A DNA stretch of 64,000 nucleotides, from NCBI RefSeq assembly GCF_030268965.1, contig NZ_BSSE01000011.1:62001-126000 (forward strand), read 5' to 3'. Positions 59,576 through 64,000 of this stretch are shown here, piece after piece. Numbering within the stretch: the first letter of the stretch is position 1; every line of letters begins with the position of its first letter. Source of the stretch: Microtetraspora sp. NBRC 16547. Its GTDB lineage: Bacteria; Actinomycetota; Actinomycetes; Streptosporangiales; Streptosporangiaceae. A model generated the notes under the pieces. It worked only from the letters and a program-made list of their open reading frames with translations, did not search any database and was not told where the DNA came from. Position numbers and translations under genes: made by a program.

Positions 59576-60835
59576 TCAGTCTGCGGGCTCGAGGTCCACG
59601 AGCAGTTCACGTAGGCCCCAGAAGGCACGGTCCTGACGGGTCTTGACCTCGGGGATGCGGTCGTCGACGAGACGCATCCTCGGGAAGCGGTCGAAGATCG
59701 CCTTGAGTGCGGTCACGATCTCGGCCCGTGCCAGGTTCTGACCGAGGCACTGGTGCGGGCCGAAGCCGAATGCGAGGTGGCTGGGACGCTGCTCGGGCAC
59801 CGTGAAGTCGGTGAACCGGCTCGGACCGAAGCGCTCCTCGTCGTGGTTCGCAGCGAGCACAGAGGGAATCACGCCCTCGCCCTTGCGGACGACGAAGCCG
59901 TTGACCTCGAGGTCCTCGCTCGCGATGCGGCGCGGGCCGGACCGGGCGACCGAGTGGATCCGCACGAGCTCCTCCGCGGCGTTCTCCCAGGTCCGCTTGC
60001 CCGAGCGCAGCAGTTCGAGCTGGTCGGGGTGCTTGAGGAGCGTGAAGATGCCGAGGCCGATGAGGCCGGTCGTCGTGTCGTGCCCACCGAAGACGAGCAG
60101 GATCAGCATGCCAATCAACTGATCCATGTCGATCTCCCCGGCCTCGAGCCGGTCGGTCACGAGCCGCGTGATGAGGTCGTCCTGTGGCTCAGCCTTCTTC
60201 AGCTCGATCAGCTCACGGCAGAATGCCACGAAGTCCGCAGCCGACTGGGTGAGCTCCTCGGGGGTGAGCGTCGTGGTGACGAACCGCTCCGTGAGGCGCT
60301 GGAAGCGCTGCTCCTCCTCGTGCGGGACGCCCAGGATCGACGAGATGACGCCGGATGGGACCGCGAGGGCGAAGTTCTCGACGAGGTCGACCGGCTGAGG
60401 CATGGTCGCCATCGCGTCGAGACGTGCCTCTATGACCTCCCCCATGAAGTCGGTGTAGGTGGCAACCGCCTTTGGAGTGAATGGGGCCACCACCATCCGG
60501 CGCAGAGCCGTATGTAGCGGCGGGTCCTTCCTGATGAACGACTGAACCGCGATGGGGTCATCGCCTCCAGCTTGACCGTCGAACGGGAAGTTGGGCCGGC
60601 TGGCATCCGAGCTGAAACGGGGGTCCCTGAGTACCGCCTTCACGTCCTCGAAGCGAGTGAAGAGAAGCGCCTGCCGGCCCGAGGGCATTTCCACCCGGGC
60701 GACCGGGCACTGCTCACGCAGCTCGACAAAGTAGTCGGGTTCGTCGAGTGGCCGATGCGCCGGGGGCTGCAGGTGAAACCTGTGCAGATGCGGACATGCC
60801 GTCTCGTGTCGCGTGGTCGATTCCGCTGAATTCAT
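59576..60835 (-). CDS. Cytochrome P450 (CYP105-like)
   Basis: 419 residues. I-helix LLVFGGHDTTTGLIGLG, ExxR in EELVRIHSVARSGPRR, and heme loop HLAFGFGPHQCLGQNLARAE. The N-terminus (CPHLHRFHLQPPAHRPLD) is soluble. It is followed by its own ferredoxin and reductase, a complete three-component class I system. Substrate unknown; the adjacent uptake protein and SDR suggest a catabolic or detoxifying role. ATG 60835 follows AAAGGG; the frame to 60883 has no better site. Confidence 0.95.
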   Translation of the reverse strand: MNSAESTTRHETACPHLHRFHLQPPAHRPLDEPDYFVELREQCPVARVEMPSGRQALLFTRFEDVKAVLRDPRFSSDASRPNFPFDGQAGGDDPIAVQSFIRKDPPLHTALRRMVVAPFTPKAVATYTDFMGEVIEARLDAMATMPQPVDLVENFALAVPSGVISSILGVPHEEEQRFQRLTERFVTTTLTPEELTQSAADFVAFCRELIELKKAEPQDDLITRLVTDRLEAGEIDMDQLIGMLILLVFGGHDTTTGLIGLGIFTLLKHPDQLELLRSGKRTWENAAEELVRIHSVARSGPRRIASEDLEVNGFVVRKGEGVIPSVLAANHDEERFGPSRFTDFTVPEQRPSHLAFGFGPHQCLGQNLARAEIVTALKAIFDRFPRMRLVDDRIPEVKTRQDRAFWGLRELLVDLEPAD

Positions 60836-61039
60836 GAAGCCCTTTCCACATGCGGAGGTAGTACTCGATGTGATGTGTTTCATGATTTGGCCAGGTGACT
60901 AAGCCGTCAACGCATCACGGTGATAGCCGAATAGGTCTACTCGGAGGGCGGGCATGGTGACTATTCGCGTTTCCTCTCCTTGCACTGCATGAGCATGGCC
61001 CCATACGTGGGATGATCTCCGGGTAACAGTGACCGAGGG
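60836..61039. promoter_or_regulatory. Promoter region of the P450 operon
   Basis: A 200-bp non-coding stretch upstream of the P450 gene, flanked by the IS66 remnant. AT-richer around 60840-60960 than its surroundings. No clear operator was recognised. Confidence 0.3.
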
Positions 61040-61620
61040 CGAGTGACCGTCGTACGGCGAGCTCGCGGCCTTGGTCGTGACGCTGACTGCCCGGCTGGAT
61101 GTGCTGGAGGCACGGGTAGCCGATCTGGAAGCTGACAACGCCCGGCTTACGGCCGGGAACGTCCAGCTCAAGGCGGACAACACCCGGCTCGCTACGGAGA
61201 ATGCAACGCTTTGCGAGGGTGGCCGGCAAGAACCGGTGGTTGCACGTGGCCGCCACCACGACGCCCACCGCCTACCACATCGACCTCACGACCGCGTGGC
61301 CGAGTCGATTACGACGTTCGGGATCCTGCCCCGCTTCACCGCCGAACCTGGCGCTGCGGCTGCGGGAGCGAAAAGCCGAGGTGTTGCGGTTCGCCGCCGA
61401 CTTCACGGTGGCGTTCTCCAACAACGTCGCCGAGCAGGCAATCCGCATGATCAAGACGAAGACCAAGGTCAGCGGTGGTTTCCGCACGCTCAAAGGCGCT
61501 CAGGCATTCCTGGCCGTCCGCGGCTACATCTCCACCGCCCGTAAGAACGGTCTGCGCGCCGCGCAGGCACTTTATGACGCCCTGATCGGTAACCCCTGGA
61601 CCCCAGAACTCACATCGTGA
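61040..61620 (+). pseudogene. IS66-family transposase remnant
   Basis: An N-terminal coiled coil (LEARVADLEADNARLTAGN then VQLKADNTRLATENATL) is joined to a distant C-terminal part: KNRWLHVAATTTPTAYHIDL, then SNNVAEQAIRMIKTKTKVSG and GFRTLKGAQAFLAVRGYIST. The zinc finger and most of the DDE core are deleted and the frame changes once. Typical IS66 is about 500 residues. Confidence 0.85.
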
Positions 61621-61744
61621 CCTGAACAGTCACCGGGCACGAGTGCCGAACCGGCACGGGCACGCCCCGAGCCGTCGCCCTGTCGAACGACTCGATGCGC
61701 GCCCCGATGTGAACGGAGATGCGCCCCGTGCGCGGCCCTGCCCC

Positions 61745-62890
61745 TCAGGCGCGAGCGAAGTCCGCGACGATCTGGTCGTAGGTGATCTGGCCCTCCTTGA
61801 GGCGCCCGAGCTTCTGGCCGACGTCGATCATGACGTCGATGCCGGCCTTCTGCACCTTCCAGTCCGGCTGGATCCTAGGCACGACCGTGGTGGCGTAGTG
61901 CTCGATGTATGCCTTGGCCTCCTCCGCGCCCCTGCCGCCGTATGCCGTCTCGTTGAGCATGGCCGCCGCCTCGTCACGATTGGCCAAGATCCACTCCTTG
62001 CCCTCCCAAGCAGCCGCCTTCCAGGCGTCGATGACGTGGCGGTTGTCCTTGAGGTAGTCCTCCCGGACGATGATGGGCTGGACCTGCTGCTTGTGCAGGA
62101 TGTCGGGCGAGCTCTCGTCCCAGAACGGGAGGTAGACGCTGCCGCCAGCGCTCTTGGCCATGAGGTGCGCCGAGCCGTAGTCGACCGCTACGTAGGCGTC
62201 GAGGCGACCGGCCGTCATCTGGGGGATGCCCGAGACGAACTGCCCGACGCCGAGGTGCGTCACGTCGTCGTACTGCATACCCGCCGCCTCGAGGGCAAGC
62301 ATGAGCTGCTGGTCGGAGCCCGCTCCCACGGCCGAGACACCGACCTTCTTGCCCTTCAGCGCCTGCATGCGCTCCTCGAAGCTCGCGGTGGCGTCTGGCC
62401 ACGACCCCTTGTTGACGACGATCGAGTAGGTCGTCTCGGGGACGCGCATCCCGACGATGACGGGCCGCTTGCCCTCCTGGCCGTTGACGTAGCTGACCAT
62501 GGTCAGCACGGTGTCCTGCTGCATGCCAGTGATCGTGCCACCGGCAAATAGCTGCATCGCCTGGACACCGCTCTGCGGGAAGACAAAGTCGGGGACCTTG
62601 AGGTTGTACTTGTCGAAGAGCTTCTTCTCCTTGCACACCGTGTCGAGAAAGTAGTTGTCGCCCGGCGATGAGGCGATGGTGAACGGGGTCGGCTTGGTCA
62701 GCGCGCCCGAGGCCGCCGTCTGTGCCGCACCGCCGGGCTCGTCGGCGCCGCCGCACGCCGCGAGCAGGCTCCCTGCCCCGAGCGTCAGCGCCCCGAATCC
62801 GGCCGCGCGAAGCACGCTCCGACGAGAGGGGCCGGTCAGGCCGGCGGACGCCCGGCCCCAGTGCCCGGCGGAATTGTGGAACCGCGACAT
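61745..62890 (-). CDS. NMT1/THI5-like ABC substrate-binding lipoprotein, Tat-exported
   Basis: 381 residues. A twin-arginine motif (SRRSVLRAAG, Arg23-24) precedes a lipobox LAAC (Cys46), so folded export by Tat and lipid anchoring are likely. The mature part (FTIASSPGDNYFLDTV, then FPQSGVQAMQLFAGGTITGM and WKAAAWEGKEWILANRDEAA) fits nitrate/sulfonate/pyrimidine-precursor-type binding proteins. No permease or ATPase gene is in the window. A decayed copy lies at 55327. ATG 62890 is seven nt after AGGAG; ATG 62896 is too close. Confidence 0.88.
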   Translation of the reverse strand: MSRFHNSAGHWGRASAGLTGPSRRSVLRAAGFGALTLGAGSLLAACGGADEPGGAAQTAASGALTKPTPFTIASSPGDNYFLDTVCKEKKLFDKYNLKVPDFVFPQSGVQAMQLFAGGTITGMQQDTVLTMVSYVNGQEGKRPVIVGMRVPETTYSIVVNKGSWPDATASFEERMQALKGKKVGVSAVGAGSDQQLMLALEAAGMQYDDVTHLGVGQFVSGIPQMTAGRLDAYVAVDYGSAHLMAKSAGGSVYLPFWDESSPDILHKQQVQPIIVREDYLKDNRHVIDAWKAAAWEGKEWILANRDEAAAMLNETAYGGRGAEEAKAYIEHYATTVVPRIQPDWKVQKAGIDVMIDVGQKLGRLKEGQITYDQIVADFARA

Positions 62891-63150
62891 ACTCATGCTC
62901 CTAGTAATTCGCTGTGGAGTCGAAAGTGGAGGAGGCGAACCCGATGGTTAGCCACGTGCCTGGTGAACGACCTTCAGCGCGGCGGCCTGAATTGGTCAGA
63001 ATTGGTGCGCGGCCACGCAAGTCGGCGACCCGAGCGAATCATGTTCCGATTCACTCATCACCGGATGTTGAGATGCCGATCACATACTCCGGTCGCCCGG
63101 ATCGACGCCTCAAGATTCATTCGCCGCCTCCGCCGCTATCACGACGATAG
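62891..63150. repeat. Upstream region duplicated at 55864-56130 (copy 2)
   Basis: Promoter-side sequence of the intact binding-protein gene, sharing ordered segments with the region upstream of the decayed copy. Conservation in non-coding DNA suggests either a recent duplication or shared regulatory sites. Confidence 0.7.
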
Positions 63151-63540
63151 GGAAGCGTGTGATTTCGGGGCGGCTTTTTCCGGCTCTTCCCAGATGAGTG
63201 TGGGGTGAGCACGACGCAGTTCGACTAGACATTTCCCCTCGGAGCTCACCATGGGCGGCCCCGGGTCCCCGAAACGACCGTGTGACGGAGATTACGGACT
63301 CGGCCTGCCGATAGTCGGCGAACCGGGGAAACACTGTCAAGGAATTGATGAGGTCGAGGTGACTATCGCACTGATAGAAGTTCTCGCATTGCCTTGCGCC
63401 CCGGTCCGGCGTGACGCTGGGGGCCCTCTCACGGACAGGCGGTGCGGAGCATAACGACCGGCCCCGCACGTCGCCGCCATCCGGCGGCCCCGGCCGGCGG
63501 ATAGGAAAGGCGACAGACCAAACAGTATGAAAGGACGTTC
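63151..63540. other. Intergenic region upstream of SDR gene
   Basis: No gene supported. A frame of 119 codons on the minus strand has no ribosome site and no recognisable motif. The 3' part should hold the promoter of the SDR gene at 63541. Confidence 0.4.
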
Positions 63541-64000
63541 ATGACTCAGGATGCGATGGCCGATCGGCGAGGCCGTGCCACCTTCGACTTCACCGACCAG
63601 GTCGTAGTCGTCACGGGCGCCTCCGGCGGCATCGGGTCGGCGATCGTTGACATGTTCGCGGAGTCCGGAGCGAGGATTGTCCTGCACGGCCGCAACACCG
63701 CCGCTCTCGCGGCCGGCGTCGAGCGAGCGCGTGCCTGCGGCACAGAGGCCGTGTTCGTGGAAGGGAACATCCGCACCGAAGAGACCGCAGTGGCGATCGC
63801 CAAGGCAGCGTTGACGTCCTTCGGCCGCCTGGATGTCCTGGTCAACAACGCCGGTGGCAACTTCGGAGCCCGCCTCGAAGATCTCTCGGTCAACGCCTGG
63901 AACGCCACCATCGAGGCAAACCTCAGCGGCGCCTTCCACTGTTCCAAGGCCTGCCTGCCGCTGTTCGAGGCACAGGGCGGTGGAGTGATCGTCAATGTCG
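63541..64000 (+). CDS. SDR-family oxidoreductase, 3' end outside window
   Basis: The visible 153 residues contain the cofactor motif VVVVTGASGGIGSAI, LHGRN, an NNAGG motif (VLVNNAGGNFGARLEDL) and the start of the catalytic strand (GGGVIVNV); the catalytic Tyr and Lys lie beyond the edge. It resembles FabG-like 3-oxoacyl reductases and sorts with catabolic dehydrogenases. ATG 63541 follows AAAGGA. Confidence 0.92.
   Translation, partial: MTQDAMADRRGRATFDFTDQVVVVTGASGGIGSAIVDMFAESGARIVLHGRNTAALAAGVERARACGTEAVFVEGNIRTEETAVAIAKAALTSFGRLDVLVNNAGGNFGARLEDLSVNAWNATIEANLSGAFHCSKACLPLFEAQGGGVIVNV

Noticed and set aside
61643-62551. 302-codon plus-strand frame
   Set aside because: Antisense to the Tat lipoprotein gene; no motifs or ribosome site.
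63110-63469. 119-codon minus-strand frame in a gene-free stretch
   Set aside because: No ribosome site, no hydrophobic or domain pattern, and part of it overlaps the duplicated upstream region.

Overview
The window is high-GC DNA from an actinomycete-type bacterium. It shows GTG starts, very high GC at third codon positions, lipoprotein and Tat signals of actinobacterial style, leaderless promoters and remnants of actinobacterial IS families. I cannot name the genus. It looks like an accessory catabolic region. Intact catabolic operons are separated by decayed remnants of at least eight transposase families (IS701, IS110, ISL3, an integrase-type element, IS5, IS1380, IS1182, IS66) and by gene remnants (ferredoxin reductase, cobalamin adenosyltransferase, ABC ATPase, histidine kinase, substrate-binding protein).

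Region 1 (1-10.1 kb, all minus strand) encodes exported or membrane proteins only. From right to left they are an LVIVD-repeat protein, a LivK-like binding lipoprotein, a CopC-CopD fusion, a small lipoprotein, a second LVIVD protein, a second LivK-like lipoprotein, a second small lipoprotein, and a YcnI/DUF1775 protein cut by the window edge. The order LVIVD - binding protein - lipoprotein occurs twice and a strong hairpin follows each LVIVD gene. This looks like a duplicated envelope module tied to copper handling, and I do not recognise it as a described system.

Region 2 (10.4-27.1 kb) is a CoA-dependent catabolic cluster. It holds a P450, a B12-dependent acyl-CoA mutase (separate large and small subunits) with its MeaB-type GTPase, a truncated cobalamin adenosyltransferase, a MerR regulator, an alpha/beta hydrolase, an acyl-CoA ligase, two enoyl-CoA hydratase-like proteins, a ferredoxin-MaoC fusion, a MaoC hydratase, two acyl-CoA dehydrogenases, two SDRs and an SCP2-type thiolase. 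Three divergent promoters share an 11-bp near-palindrome centred on CGTT(C/G)AA. The mutase lacks nearly all canonical substrate-binding residues, so its substrate is probably unusual.

Region 3 (27.2-43.7 kb) begins with IS701 and ABC-ATPase debris and a peroxiredoxin-like gene. An aromatic or cyclic-acid catabolic regulon follows: FAD monooxygenase, GntR regulator, VOC protein, NodB-type deacetylase, FAH-family hydrolase, complete LIV-type ABC transporter, CMD-family protein, CoA ligase, a 44-aa membrane peptide and a thiolase. A palindrome GTTATAA-N-TTATAAC or a half of it lies at four promoters, including that of gntR. ISL3 and integrase-type remnants close the region.

Region 4 (43.8-53.5 kb) is a seven-gene minus-strand operon: a zinc deacetylase of the acetylpolyamine amidohydrolase/HDAC family, PotD/PotB/PotC/PotA-type transporter and two YtcJ-like amidohydrolases. 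An IS5 remnant and a divergent TetR gene lie upstream. It probably imports and deacylates an amide or acyl-polyamine.

Region 5 (53.5-64 kb) mixes IS1380, IS1182 and IS66 remnants with a HbpS/GlcG-like protein, two small dimeric-barrel proteins, a cysteine hydrolase, a complete P450 - ferredoxin - ferredoxin reductase set, an NMT1-like Tat lipoprotein with a decayed duplicate 7 kb away, and the start of an SDR gene that runs off the window. No rRNA, tRNA or CRISPR array was seen.
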